A stretch of DNA of 64,000 nucleotides from Sulfidibacterium sp964549335 (GTDB lineage: Bacteria > Bacteroidota > Bacteroidia > Bacteroidales > F082). This document shows positions 32,793-43,377 of this stretch, piece by piece. A program made the translations under genes and the position numbers. Positions within the stretch are counted from its first letter, which is position 1, and every line of letters begins with the position of its first letter. The notes beneath the pieces are model-generated. The model saw only the letters and a list, made by a program, of their open reading frames with translations. It had not been told where the DNA came from and did not search any database. The stretch is from positions 62,001-126,000 of the forward strand of contig CAZJUQ010000054.1 of assembly GCA_964549335.1 (NCBI GenBank), in the 5' to 3' direction.

Positions 32793-35700
32793 TTATTTGT
32801 ATAACCAAACACGAATAAGCGAAATCATTTTATCAACATCGACGGGTTTTGTAAGATAATCACTGGCACCCGACTTTAAAGCTTTTTCTTTATCTTCTTT
32901 CATAGCTTTGGCGGTAAGTATTATTACGGGCAAGTCTTTGTGTTTTTCGCTTTGACGGATTTTTTGCGTGGCGGTATATCCATCCATTTCGGGCATCATC
33001 ACATCCATAAGCACCAGGTCTATATCTTCCACCTCTTCAAGCCGTTGGAGCGCCGTAACACCGTTATCGGCTTGTACCACCTCAAAACCGTGTTCCGATA
33101 AAATATGCGTCAGGGCAAATACATTTCGCATATCGTCATCAACCAAAAGGATTTTTTTGTCTTTAAAAAGTGTGTCTCCGTCGTGCAGGTCTTTTATCAT
33201 TTTTTTCTTTTCGTCATCCATTTTATCCACCACTTGATGCAAAAAGAGTGCGGTTTCGTCAAGGAGCCGTTCGTCGGATTTTTCGCCTTTAATAATTACC
33301 GTACTTACATATTTTTCCAACTCTTGCGTCTCTTCTTTCGACAAGCTTCGGCCGGTATAAACAATAACGGGAGGGATTTTTTTGTCGGTAAGGTTCTCGC
33401 GGTGAAGTTTTTTTATCAATTCGAATCCCGAAATATCGTTAATTCCAAGATCGAGGATAACACAATCGAAATTTTTACTAAGTATTAGGTCGTAAGCATT
33501 GTTACCCGAAGTGGTTGTCGATATTTCAACACCGGGCGACTCCAATATTTTTTCAAGGGCTTTTGTTGTATTTGCATCGTCCTCGACAATAAGCAACTCT
33601 TTTACCTCTTTGTTAATGTAACTTTTAATATTTTTCATCACACCGTCAAGCTGTTCGTTAGTTACGGGTTTGCTTAAAATTCCGAATATGCATTTTTCGT
33701 TATGAAAGTCCGAAATATCGGTAGCGGACAAAACTTGAACCGGAATATGGCGCAACGAGGGGTTTTCCTTGATTATTTTAAGGAATTTATTGCCGTTCAT
33801 TCCCGGCAGGTTCAAATCGAGTGTAATGGCATCGGGTTTATATTTTTCGGCCAAAATCAACCCCTGCTCGGCGGTTTGCGACACAATTCCTTTAAAATTG
33901 TACTTATGACTTTCGTTTAACAAAATTTTTGCAAACTGGGGGTCGTCTTCAATTATCAATAGCACATTGTCGAGGTCTGAAATATTGTCTCTGTCGTCGG
34001 GAATAAAGGGAGGTATCGAATCGGTCGATTCAGGTTCCGTGGCCGGTTTTGTTCCGGCGGGAGCGGCTGTAACGGTTTCGGATTGTTTTTCAACTTGCTT
34101 TTCACCGGGTTGCGACTGTTTAGGAGCGGTCTGTTTTGATTTCTCTTGGTTGTTTGATATGGAGACAGGGATACAAACGGTAAATGTCGAGCCCTTTCCG
34201 TATTCGCTTTTCAGGCTGATGCTTCCTCCCAGTTTACCTGCCAACTGTTTTGATATGGAGAGACCCAATCCCGTGCCTCCGAATTTACGAGAAATACTGC
34301 CGTCGGCTTGTTGAAAAGCTTCGAAAATTGCCTGCTGTTTCTCTTCGGGGATACCTATTCCCGTATCCACCACATCTATGCAAATCGAATCGCCGGTGTA
34401 CCCCTTAACCTTTGCAGGGTCGTTATTTTTGCGAAAACGGACGGTAACGCCTCCTTTTTGGGTAAATTTCAAAGCATTTGAGACAAGGTTTTTAAGAATT
34501 TGGTCGAGGCGTTGCCTGTCGGTAAAAAGGTTGTCGGACAGTTGGCCGTCAATTTCGGTTTTAAAATAGATACCTTTCTCACCGGCTACTTTTTCAAAAA
34601 TATTTTTCAAACCCGACACAATAGCGGAAATACCGGTTTTGTCGGGATTAATCTGCATTTTTCCCGATTCTATTTTCGAGAGGTCGAGGATGTCGTTTAT
34701 CAAATTGAGCAAATCTTTACCTGCATTGTAAATTATTTTTGCCGATTCTATCTGCTCGGCAGTAAGGTTACCTTTTTTGTTGTTGGTTAAATCTCTTGAG
34801 AGGATAAGCATTGAATTCAGCGGAGTTCTAAGCTCGTGTGACATATTTGCAAGAAATTCCGATTTGTATTTACTTGCCTGTTCAAGTTCGCGGGCTTTTT
34901 GTTCCAGCTCTTTTTGCATTTTTTGCAACACGGCATTTTTCTCCATTATCTCTTTGCGTTGCATTTCGAGGTCGTGTGTACGCTCTTCAAGTTCTTCGTT
35001 TGATACTTTAAGTTCTTCTTGCTGTTCCTGCAGCCGTTTTTCGTTTTCGCGCAACATTTCGGTTTGTTCTTCGAGTTCGGCATTGGCGGCGCGGAGTTCT
35101 TCCTGCTGTGTTTCGAGTTCTTCGGCTTGCTGCTGTGTTCGTTGCAAAAGGAGTGCTATTTTTTGGCGCGAGTCGGCAATTTGCAAGGCAGTGGCAAGCG
35201 GGGTGGATACCTGATTAAGCAACTCAACAAAAACTTTATCCACATCGTTTTGGGTGGCAATTTCCAAAATACCTACAGGCTCTTTATCGCCGGCAAACAG
35301 AGGCATAATAACGGCGGTTTTCGTAAAAAACTCTCCCGATGCCGAAAAAACCTTAAAGCCCTTTTCGGAAGCTTGCGAAACAATGGAGATTTTTTTATCA
35401 GCCCAAACCTGTCCTGTGAGCCCGTCACCTTTTTTTATTTCGGAGGGAATCAGATTTTCGTTAAGACCGTTTTTTGCAATCAGTTTCATTCTGTCGTTTT
35501 CTCTATAGAAAATGGCTCCTGCAAGGCTTCCCGTATATTCAATCAAAAACGAAAGAGCCTTGTTTCCCATCTGTCCGGGGTCTAAATCGCTGTTGAGGAT
35601 TTTGTTGATTCTTGCCAACCCGTCGCGCAACCAGTTGTCGGTTTTTATCTTTTTTTCGTTCTTTTCGAGACTCTCGGCCATTTTGTTAAGAGCAACGGAG

Positions 35701-36626
35701 ATTTCATCTTTTTCAGAACGCGGTTGTATCCTTGCCGAGTAATTTCCCGAAGCTATCGCTTGTGCATGTTTTAAAAAGCCTTGGAGATTTTTTTGTATGC
35801 TGTTGAACGACCTGATAAGCATTCCTATTTCATCTTTCGAATGGGGTTTTATGTCAATATTCAGATTGCCAAGCTCTATCTCTTTGAAATTTTTAACAAG
35901 TTTGGAAACCGGTTTTGAAATTGTGTTTGAAATTTTCAGTACAATGAAGTAGTTTATGATTATCAAACTCAAAATAATAAAAAGGTTAAAGTAGCTTAGA
36001 ATTTTTGTAATGAAATTGTTGATGTCGTTTATTTGAGATGCCAGACTATTGTAAAACAGCATGATTTCACCGGAAGTATTTTGTATCTCTTCAAGTATTT
36101 CCTCATTTCCCGTCCGTTTATACATTTTTATTTTCGACAAAACATTTTCGCCCGTAACTAATCCCGACTTGGTAATGTTAAACATTTTTTCAATACGGCT
36201 GAAGTGAAATTTGTAGAGATAATATATCCGGTTTGTTATCAGTTCTATTCTGCTTTGGTTGTATTGTTTTCCGTAATACCGGGCAAACAGATTCAACATT
36301 GTGGTTTTATTATGATTTTTCACAATGCTGTCAACAATTGTCAAAGGATACAATGCCTTGTTTGCTTTTTCTATTTCGTTTACCGATTTTTCGTAAAACG
36401 AATCTTTATCGGTATTCAAATAAATTTGAAAATATTCCAATCCCCGGTTATAGTGCAAAGTATGATAGCGTTCTATATCAATGATTGTATTAAACACCCC
36501 GATGGTACGGTAAATGAAATTTGAGACGAAAAGCAACAGCAACAGGTTGAAAATGACGGTAAGTTCGGCTACAATAAGTTTGTTTTTTATACCCAAATTA
36601 TAGAACCAATTTTTGATTTTTCTCAT
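32793..36626 (-). CDS. Membrane hybrid histidine kinase with HAMP, GAF and three receivers
   Basis: A 1277-residue sensor. The first membrane helix is at about 16-37. A helical extracytoplasmic domain is followed by a second helix at about 208-230, HAMP plus a second HAMP-like unit (to about 330), a GAF domain (about 345-490) and a long Glu/Gln-rich coiled coil (about 490-600). The kinase core has NMSHELRTPLNSMLIL and GGTGLGLSISKQL. A Pro/Lys/Thr-rich linker leads to three receivers (IIEDDPQF, IVEDDANT and LVDDDMRN types). It is a close paralogue of the next kinase upstream. The coiled coil has many EE/QE pairs and is a candidate methylation region for CheR/CheB. Confidence 0.93.
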   Translation of the reverse strand: MRKIKNWFYNLGIKNKLIVAELTVIFNLLLLLFVSNFIYRTIGVFNTIIDIERYHTLHYNRGLEYFQIYLNTDKDSFYEKSVNEIEKANKALYPLTIVDSIVKNHNKTTMLNLFARYYGKQYNQSRIELITNRIYYLYKFHFSRIEKMFNITKSGLVTGENVLSKIKMYKRTGNEEILEEIQNTSGEIMLFYNSLASQINDINNFITKILSYFNLFIILSLIIINYFIVLKISNTISKPVSKLVKNFKEIELGNLNIDIKPHSKDEIGMLIRSFNSIQKNLQGFLKHAQAIASGNYSARIQPRSEKDEISVALNKMAESLEKNEKKIKTDNWLRDGLARINKILNSDLDPGQMGNKALSFLIEYTGSLAGAIFYRENDRMKLIAKNGLNENLIPSEIKKGDGLTGQVWADKKISIVSQASEKGFKVFSASGEFFTKTAVIMPLFAGDKEPVGILEIATQNDVDKVFVELLNQVSTPLATALQIADSRQKIALLLQRTQQQAEELETQQEELRAANAELEEQTEMLRENEKRLQEQQEELKVSNEELEERTHDLEMQRKEIMEKNAVLQKMQKELEQKARELEQASKYKSEFLANMSHELRTPLNSMLILSRDLTNNKKGNLTAEQIESAKIIYNAGKDLLNLINDILDLSKIESGKMQINPDKTGISAIVSGLKNIFEKVAGEKGIYFKTEIDGQLSDNLFTDRQRLDQILKNLVSNALKFTQKGGVTVRFRKNNDPAKVKGYTGDSICIDVVDTGIGIPEEKQQAIFEAFQQADGSISRKFGGTGLGLSISKQLAGKLGGSISLKSEYGKGSTFTVCIPVSISNNQEKSKQTAPKQSQPGEKQVEKQSETVTAAPAGTKPATEPESTDSIPPFIPDDRDNISDLDNVLLIIEDDPQFAKILLNESHKYNFKGIVSQTAEQGLILAEKYKPDAITLDLNLPGMNGNKFLKIIKENPSLRHIPVQVLSATDISDFHNEKCIFGILSKPVTNEQLDGVMKNIKSYINKEVKELLIVEDDANTTKALEKILESPGVEISTTTSGNNAYDLILSKNFDCVILDLGINDISGFELIKKLHRENLTDKKIPPVIVYTGRSLSKEETQELEKYVSTVIIKGEKSDERLLDETALFLHQVVDKMDDEKKKMIKDLHDGDTLFKDKKILLVDDDMRNVFALTHILSEHGFEVVQADNGVTALQRLEEVEDIDLVLMDVMMPEMDGYTATQKIRQSEKHKDLPVIILTAKAMKEDKEKALKSGASDYLTKPVDVDKMISLIRVWLYK

Positions 36627-36739
36627 AACAATATTTTTTTTGCAATTTCATTTTGCAAAACGCAAACGGCATTACTAAAATACTCTTACGTAAAAAAGGC
36701 AAATTGGTTTCTGAAATAAAAAAAAACGGGATAAAATCA

Positions 36740-39700
36740 TCAACTGTAAAGCCAAACTCTCAGCAAAGAGATAAGTTTTTCTTTTTCAACAGGTTTTGAC
36801 AAATACTCGTTGGCACCGGCGGCGATACATTTTTCGCGGTCTTCTTTCATGGCTTTGGCAGTAAGGGCGATAATCGGCAAGTTTTTATATTTTTTCTCTT
36901 TTCTGATAAGACGCATCGCCTCGTAGCCGTCCATTTCGGGCATCATAATATCCATCAATATCAAATCGATATTATCGTTTTTGTGGAGTTTGTCGATAGC
37001 CTCTTTTCCGTTTTTTGCCACCACAACATTGGCATTGTATTCTTCGAGCAGACTTGTAAGGGCAAAGACATTCCGCATGTCGTCATCGACAATAAGAATG
37101 GTTTTCCCCTCAACAATATTTTCTTTTCCATGTGCTCCCTCCATCATTTTCTTTTTCTTTTCGGGGAAGTCGTCATCAATTTGATGCAAAAAGAGTGTTG
37201 TTTCGGCAAGCAGGCGTTCAAATGATTTTGCCCCTTTCAATATTATGCTTTGTGCATATTTTCTAAGCTTTTCGTTCTCTTCCTGAGAGAGGTCTTTGCT
37301 TGTGTAAATAACCACGGGTATGTTTTTCTGTTTTTCGTCGGCATTCATCTTTTCGAGCACTTCGTAACCGCTCATACCTTTCAATCCGAGGTCGAGGATA
37401 ACACAATCGAAGTTACCGGAATTGAGTTTTTCAACAGCCTCTTCGCCGCTCTCAACCGATACTATCTCTATTGACGAGTTTGCCATAAGTTCTTCAATGC
37501 TTTTTCTTGTAAGGGGCTCATCTTCGACTATCAGAAGTTTTTTTACCGGTTTATCGATAAAATTTTCTATTTTATCAAATACCTCGTCCAATTGCGATTT
37601 GCTGACGGGTTTTGTTAAATATCCAATGGCTCCGTCTTTAAGGGCACTTATATCAAAGTCGCTCGACGAGATAATGTGAACCGGAATATTACGTGTTTTA
37701 GGGTTCTGCTTTAATACCGACAACACCTTTTTTCCGTCTATTCCGGGCAGTCTCATATCCAAAATTATCGCATTTGGTTTGTAATAATCGGCATGGTAAA
37801 GCCCAACTTCACCGGTATTTGCGATAATGCCTTTAAAACCGTGTTCGTGTGCAAGGTTCAACAAAACTTTGGCAAAATTCAAATCGTCTTCGATAATGAG
37901 TATTGTTTTGTCTCCTTTTTTTATGGAATTGCGGTCGTCGGAAACGGGTTGGAGGTCTTTCTCTTCACCGTCATCAACTTTTTCAGAAGCATCTTTCAAG
38001 GTTTGATATGAGACACCTTCATTCTTAATTTTTTCCCTTGCTTCGGCTTTAGCCGTTTCGTTTTCAGCAGGTTTGTTTTCATCTGAATTACTTTCGCCGG
38101 TTTTCAGTTCGAACGGCAGGTATAGAATAAATTCGGAACCTTTACCCTCTTCGCTTTTCAACCGCATAAATCCTCCGAGGAGTTCCGAAAAGTTTTTGGA
38201 AATACTCAATCCCAAGCCGGTGCCTCCATACTTACGGCTTGTGGTACCGTCGGCTTGTTTGAAAGCCTCGAAAATAAGGTCTTGTTTGTCTTTTGGGATG
38301 CCTATGCCGGTATCTATCACCGAAATTGCCACCATGGGCTTTTTGGTTTTTTCGTCGAAATCCTTTTTGATTTTAAAAGTTATGCTTCCCTTTTGGGTAA
38401 ATTTTATGGCATTTGAGATAAGATTTTTTACTATTTGCTGAACGCGTTGAACATCGGTAATGAAGTATTCGGGGAGTTCAGGGTCTTTTTCAACTTTAAG
38501 TTCCAGTCCTTTTTCGTTTATTAAGGGTTCGAAGGTTCCTTTGATAAAATCGATAAGGTGGTCGAAATAGAGGCGTTCGGGAATAAGTTCAATGGCACCC
38601 GATTCTATTTTGGAGAGGTCGAGGATATCATTAATCAAATCGAGCAAATCGAGACCCGAAGAATTAATGGTCTTGGCAAATTCCTGTTCTTTTTTGTCGA
38701 GGTGGTTTTTTTTGTTTTCGTTAAGCAATTGCGAAAGCACAATAATACTGTTGAGGGGTGTACGTAGTTCGTGCGACATATTGGCAAGAAACTCCGATTT
38801 ATAAAGGCTTGCAATTTCAAGGTCGCGAGCTTTTTGTTCTATCTCTTTACGTGCTATTTCCAGTTCCCGGTTTTTCTTACGTATGGCGTCGCGCTGAATT
38901 TCAAGGGCTTTTGTTCTCTCTTCAAGTTCTTCGTTAGTAACTTTAAGCTCTTCCTGCTGTTCTTGCAAATTTCTTTCCGACTGGCGCAGAGCTTCGGTCT
39001 GTTCTTGCAACTCTTCGTTAGCCTGCCTCAGTTCTTCTTGTTGTACTTCGAGTTCTTTTGCCTGCTGTTGCGTGCGCTCGAGCAACTCTTTTACCTTAAT
39101 ATGTGATTGCAGGGTTATGATTGCAAGGGCAATATCCTGAATTGCCAAATCGAGGAAATAGAGTTGGAGTTCGCTAAATCCGGTAACCGTAGCAAGCTCC
39201 ATAACTCCCACCACTTCGTCTTTGTACGAAAATGGTACCACTGCAATCTGCTTGGGCAATTTCTTTTCCATGCCGAGGTCCAATACCAAGTCGTTATCTT
39301 CCGACGCCTTGATAATTATTCTTTTTTTATCTTTAAAGGCTTGTCCTATAATTCCTTGACCCGGCAAAACCTTTTTCGACAAACCTTTATGGTTTTTCGG
39401 AATTGCATATGTTGAGGTAAGTTTCAGGTGGTCGTCGTTGAAAAGGTAAAGCAAACCTGCCTGAGCTTCTATATAACGGGCAAAAAACGAGATAATTCCG
39501 TCGGCAAGTTCATCGATATTGAGTTTTCCTTTAAGCACTTTGTCAAGTTCGTTAAGACCGCTTTTAATCCAATCTTGTTTTTTAAACTCATTACTGTTTT
39601 TCCTCAGCGTTTCGGTCATTTTGTATAGTGCCTTACCGAGCGAGTCGTTTTCGCTGCGCGGTTTTATTATGGTATCGTAATCGCCTTCGGCAATACTGTT

Positions 39701-41125
39701 CGCCTGTTTTACAACACTGCGAAAACTTTCCACCATTTGGTTTATCGATTTTGCCAGCACGTCGTCTTTGCTTCGTTCGGTAACCTTTTCGGAGAAATCG
39801 CCCTTAGCCACAAGTCTTGCTATGTCGGCATAACGTTTGAGTGCGTTAACCAAATTGGTAAAGGTATCGCGCATCTCTCCTATTTCGTTTTTGGGAGCTT
39901 TTACACTTTTTACAACCAATTTTCCGGTGGTAATCTGTTTTGCCCACGACGACAGTTGCTTAATGGGGTTAACAAACCAACGCGTAACAAGTATGGATAT
40001 TAAGAAGACTACAATTATTGTAATGATAAAAGAAACCTTAACCATATTTGAGAGGCGGCGGGCATATGCAAAAGCTTCGGAGTGTTCAATCTCTTCAATA
40101 AGAGCCCAATGCAATCCGTATTTTTCAAGTTCGTTAAGATTCCGGTAAATACCGAGGACATATTTCGATTTGTTATCGGCGTTGTAGGTTGTAACACGTT
40201 CGATATCCAGTTCGTTACGTTTGAGGTAGAGTTTATCGTTCCGGTGGTGTAGGAAATCGCGCCAAGCTAAAGTTTTATCGTTTTTGATTTGCCGTTTCAA
40301 GATTTCCGACTCGTTGCCAAACCTTGTAGCGGAACGCAGGTAGAGGTCGTCGCCAATAATAAAGGCATCACCGGTTTTCCCGTATCCGGCTTCCTGTTGT
40401 ATCATTTCGTTGATAATGTTCATCGTTACCTGCAGGGCAAGCAATCCCGTAACTTTCCCTTCATTATTGATAATAGGTTTGATAAAGAATCCCGAAATGA
40501 TGTTGTAGCTCGGTTTGTAATGTTCCAAATCGGAGAACAGTATCTTTTTTTCTTCGGCGGCTTTACGTGCCGTTTTTGCAAATTTTGTTGCGTTAATTTC
40601 ACTTTTGTAGATATTATATCCCAAATCCTCATCTTTTTTTGTGCGGAAAAGAATATTTCCTCCGGCATCGATGTAAAGGATATCGTAGAAATCTTGCAAT
40701 TTCAATGAGTAGGTAAACTCTTTTTTCAGTTTTTTGGCAATTGAATCGTATTGTGCCGTTTTTACAAATTCACCTGCAGGGAGGCCGCTTTTTTTAAAAG
40801 CCTGTTCCAAACTATAGAATTGTTTAAGTTTTTGGGGCGAGTTGGCATTTATTTCAAGGAAATTGGAAGCCTCGTCGAAGAAAGTGTATATATACCTCAT
40901 ACGCAGTTGCGAAGATGCGTTAAGCGATTTTTCGGCAACAATTGTCAAACCCTGATAAGCATTTAAAAAGTTGATAAAACTAACAATGGCAAGAGGCACG
41001 AACGAAATGGCGAGAAACCATATCAACAATGATTTTCCCACACCAATGTATCTCCACGAACGCAATGAATATTTAAGTCGTTCCCATTTTGTGGCTTCGT
41101 TATAGTCGAGGTAATCTTTTTCCAT
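36740..41125 (-). CDS. Membrane hybrid histidine kinase with Cache sensor, HAMP, GAF and three receivers
   Basis: A 1461-residue sensor. Membrane helices at about 32-52 and 362-385 flank a large periplasmic double-Cache-type domain (DILYIDAGGNILFRTKKDEDLGY, VTGLLALQVTMNIINEM) that should bind a small ligand. HAMP repeats, a GAF domain (about 525-670), a long Glu/Gln-rich coiled coil (about 675-790), HisKA (NMSHELRTPLNSIIVLSQ) and an ATPase (GGTGLGLSISKNF) follow. Three C-terminal receivers each have acid pairs and a DxRLPG, DLGLKG or DIMMPEMDG acceptor. Layout and coiled coil match the downstream paralogue, which replaces Cache with a helical sensor; this points to duplication followed by sensor swap. 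The gap to that paralogue is 113 nt. Confidence 0.93.
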   Translation of the reverse strand: MEKDYLDYNEATKWERLKYSLRSWRYIGVGKSLLIWFLAISFVPLAIVSFINFLNAYQGLTIVAEKSLNASSQLRMRYIYTFFDEASNFLEINANSPQKLKQFYSLEQAFKKSGLPAGEFVKTAQYDSIAKKLKKEFTYSLKLQDFYDILYIDAGGNILFRTKKDEDLGYNIYKSEINATKFAKTARKAAEEKKILFSDLEHYKPSYNIISGFFIKPIINNEGKVTGLLALQVTMNIINEMIQQEAGYGKTGDAFIIGDDLYLRSATRFGNESEILKRQIKNDKTLAWRDFLHHRNDKLYLKRNELDIERVTTYNADNKSKYVLGIYRNLNELEKYGLHWALIEEIEHSEAFAYARRLSNMVKVSFIITIIVVFLISILVTRWFVNPIKQLSSWAKQITTGKLVVKSVKAPKNEIGEMRDTFTNLVNALKRYADIARLVAKGDFSEKVTERSKDDVLAKSINQMVESFRSVVKQANSIAEGDYDTIIKPRSENDSLGKALYKMTETLRKNSNEFKKQDWIKSGLNELDKVLKGKLNIDELADGIISFFARYIEAQAGLLYLFNDDHLKLTSTYAIPKNHKGLSKKVLPGQGIIGQAFKDKKRIIIKASEDNDLVLDLGMEKKLPKQIAVVPFSYKDEVVGVMELATVTGFSELQLYFLDLAIQDIALAIITLQSHIKVKELLERTQQQAKELEVQQEELRQANEELQEQTEALRQSERNLQEQQEELKVTNEELEERTKALEIQRDAIRKKNRELEIARKEIEQKARDLEIASLYKSEFLANMSHELRTPLNSIIVLSQLLNENKKNHLDKKEQEFAKTINSSGLDLLDLINDILDLSKIESGAIELIPERLYFDHLIDFIKGTFEPLINEKGLELKVEKDPELPEYFITDVQRVQQIVKNLISNAIKFTQKGSITFKIKKDFDEKTKKPMVAISVIDTGIGIPKDKQDLIFEAFKQADGTTSRKYGGTGLGLSISKNFSELLGGFMRLKSEEGKGSEFILYLPFELKTGESNSDENKPAENETAKAEAREKIKNEGVSYQTLKDASEKVDDGEEKDLQPVSDDRNSIKKGDKTILIIEDDLNFAKVLLNLAHEHGFKGIIANTGEVGLYHADYYKPNAIILDMRLPGIDGKKVLSVLKQNPKTRNIPVHIISSSDFDISALKDGAIGYLTKPVSKSQLDEVFDKIENFIDKPVKKLLIVEDEPLTRKSIEELMANSSIEIVSVESGEEAVEKLNSGNFDCVILDLGLKGMSGYEVLEKMNADEKQKNIPVVIYTSKDLSQEENEKLRKYAQSIILKGAKSFERLLAETTLFLHQIDDDFPEKKKKMMEGAHGKENIVEGKTILIVDDDMRNVFALTSLLEEYNANVVVAKNGKEAIDKLHKNDNIDLILMDIMMPEMDGYEAMRLIRKEKKYKNLPIIALTAKAMKEDREKCIAAGANEYLSKPVEKEKLISLLRVWLYS

Positions 41126-41141
41126 GTTAAGAAGTCTGTTC

Positions 41142-43187
41142 TTAATTAATGTGTTCTTCTATCATTTGATACAGGATATTTGGGTTTACCGGTTTGGAGA
41201 TATAATAATCCATACCGGCGGCAAGGCACTTTTCCTTATCGCCTTTCATGGCATGTGCAGTCATGGCAATAATCGGTATGTGTAAGCCCTTCTCTTTTTC
41301 AAATTCTCTTATCTTTTCTGTTGCTTCAAAACCGTCCATTTCAGGCATTTGCACATCCATAAGTATTAACGAGTAAGCTTCGGGATTTTCTTGTACCGCT
41401 TGGAGCGCCAACTTACCGTTTTCGACGGCTTTAGCGTCGTAACCCTTTTTTGCAAGCAGTTGCATTACTATTTTGCGGTTTATAATTTGATCTTCCGCCA
41501 CCAGTATTTGCTTTCCGTTTCCCGCTTTCGATTTTCCTGTTTTTGTCTCTTTTCCCTGTTTTTTCTTCGGAGTTCCGGCAATTTGAGCATCTTCGTGAAA
41601 ACCCTGAAGGCTGTCCGATTCGAGAAGGTTGCGCAATGTATTTTGCAAAACCGGTTTCATCATAAAACCGAAATTAGCTTGCTTTCGTATTTTATCCAGT
41701 TCGACACTGGCTTTTACATGTGTAAGGAAAACGATGTTGTCGAGCGACTCTTTTTTTACCTTTTTTATTTTTTCGATAATGTTGTTTACAGGTAAATTGT
41801 TTAACGAAAAATCTATAAACATTATATCGTAATTCTCTTTTTCCAGCTTACCGATAAGTTCATCTATTCCGGAAACCGCAACGGCATTAATATTCCAAAA
41901 ATCAAAAAGTTTCAACATAATATTTCGCGGCTCTTCAAGGTCGTCGGCGACAAGAACTTTAAATTCGCTTGCAGGTTTTTTCAGGTCGATTTTTTTCAAA
42001 TCGGACTTTTGGTCGCCTGTAATCATGTTCAAGCTGAAAAAGAATTTGCTTCCCTTACCGGGCTGGCTTTCCACCTCTATTTTACCGCCCATAAGTTTAA
42101 CGAGCATTTGTGCAATGTTAAGTCCGAGTCCGGTACCTCCGTGTTTGCGTGTTGTGTTCGAATTAGCCTGAGTGTATTTTTCAAAGAGCTTCGGTATTTC
42201 GTCTTTTGGAATACCTATTCCGGTATCTTCAACGGCAAAAAATATTCTAACCTGCTCCTCCACAAAGTCTTTCATCTCCACAACAAGTTTCACCACGCCT
42301 TTATCGGTAAATTTCACAGCATTGCTCAACAGGTTTGTCAATATTTGCCTTAATCTTAGCGGGTCGCCGATTATTACGTCGGGGATATCCGGCGACATAT
42401 CTACAATCAATTCAATATCTTTCTGTTGTGCATGAACCGAGATAATCTTAAATACTTTTTCGATAACATCCCTGATACTAAATTCAACCTCTTCAAGGTC
42501 GAGTTTTTCGGCTTCAATTTTCGAAATATCCAAAATGTCGTTAATAATTTCGAGGAGGGTATAACCCGAGTTTTTAATGTCTTCGAGTCTTTCGCGCTGC
42601 ATGGGGGTAAGGTCTTCATCCATTAAGCCCAAATCGGCCATACCGATAATTCCGTTGAGGGGTGTACGTATTTCGTGACTCATTGATGCCAGAAAGGCAC
42701 TTTTGGCGCGTGTGGCTTCTTCGGCCATCATTTTTGCAGCATGCAACTCCTCCACGGTACGTTGCAGTTTTTCGGTGGTTTTTTGGAGTTCCTCCTTGTG
42801 TTTGAAAAGTTCGAGATAGGCGTTTATTTTGCTTTTTAAAATTTCCAGATCAAGGGGTTTGTAGAGGTAGTCAACGGCACCCGATTCGTATCCTTTGAAA
42901 ATATGTTGGCGCTGTTTGCTTATAGCGGTCACAAAAATTATGGGGATATGTTTTGTACGTTCGCTGCTTCGCATTATTTGTGCGGTTTCGAAACCGTCCA
43001 TTCCCGGCATCTGTACATCCATAAGCACAAGAGCCACATCGTGCTCAAGCAACAATCCCAAGGCTTCATTTCCCGAGTTGGCTTTTATAATGTTCATTTC
43101 GGGGCTCTCCAAAATTCCTTCAAGAGTTAAAAGGTTTTCGGGACGGTCGTCCACTATAAGAATGTTATACTTTTTTTTATCGCTCAT
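41142..43187 (-). CDS. Soluble hybrid histidine kinase (REC-HisKA-HATPase-REC-REC)
   Basis: A 681-residue cytoplasmic kinase and first gene of the six-gene operon. The N-terminal receiver (ILIVDDRPENLLTLE, LVLMDVQMPGMDGFE) leads through a coiled coil to HisKA (SMSHEIRTPLNGIIGMADL) and an ATPase (HGGTGLGLNIAQML). The middle receiver is divergent but keeps its acid pair, MFIDFSLNN aspartate and MMKPV lysine. The last receiver is canonical (LILMDVQMPEMDGFEA, SKPV). The ATG at 43187 (MSDKKKYNILIVDD) is preferred to an upstream in-frame codon at 43274, which would add a spurious hydrophobic leader across the promoter. Confidence 0.92.
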   Translation of the reverse strand: MSDKKKYNILIVDDRPENLLTLEGILESPEMNIIKANSGNEALGLLLEHDVALVLMDVQMPGMDGFETAQIMRSSERTKHIPIIFVTAISKQRQHIFKGYESGAVDYLYKPLDLEILKSKINAYLELFKHKEELQKTTEKLQRTVEELHAAKMMAEEATRAKSAFLASMSHEIRTPLNGIIGMADLGLMDEDLTPMQRERLEDIKNSGYTLLEIINDILDISKIEAEKLDLEEVEFSIRDVIEKVFKIISVHAQQKDIELIVDMSPDIPDVIIGDPLRLRQILTNLLSNAVKFTDKGVVKLVVEMKDFVEEQVRIFFAVEDTGIGIPKDEIPKLFEKYTQANSNTTRKHGGTGLGLNIAQMLVKLMGGKIEVESQPGKGSKFFFSLNMITGDQKSDLKKIDLKKPASEFKVLVADDLEEPRNIMLKLFDFWNINAVAVSGIDELIGKLEKENYDIMFIDFSLNNLPVNNIIEKIKKVKKESLDNIVFLTHVKASVELDKIRKQANFGFMMKPVLQNTLRNLLESDSLQGFHEDAQIAGTPKKKQGKETKTGKSKAGNGKQILVAEDQIINRKIVMQLLAKKGYDAKAVENGKLALQAVQENPEAYSLILMDVQMPEMDGFEATEKIREFEKEKGLHIPIIAMTAHAMKGDKEKCLAAGMDYYISKPVNPNILYQMIEEHIN

Positions 43188-43261
43188 CGTATTTTGAAAT
43201 TTCAAATATTTATGAACTATCGTTCGTTCGTTTCCGTAATAAAAAATTAAAAAGGTATAAG

Positions 43262-43269
43262 CAAAAATA
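43262..43269 (-). promoter_or_regulatory. -7 promoter box of the kinase/CheR/CheB operon
   Basis: The minus strand reads TATTTTTG, a full TAnnTTTG match, 74 nt before the first kinase ATG. TTTG further upstream (43297-43300) lies 27 nt away, longer than the usual spacer, so the -33 is uncertain. Confidence 0.45.
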
Positions 43270-43377
43270 AACAAAAATTTTGTTTTTGGAAATTTACAAA
43301 AAATTATCGGGTTTAAATTTCAACCGGCATGTCAAAAGGCAACAAGCCAGACAATTAACAAAAACCCGCAACATACG

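Noticed and set aside
34777..35585. Long plus-strand frames opposite the hybrid kinase coiled coil
   Set aside because: They are antisense to a strongly conserved coiled coil; their Ser/Cys/Phe-rich products reflect the complement of Glu/Gln codons.
29752..43187. A complete chemotaxis operon
   Set aside because: CheR and CheB are present but CheA, CheW, CheY-only proteins, receptors and motility genes are not.
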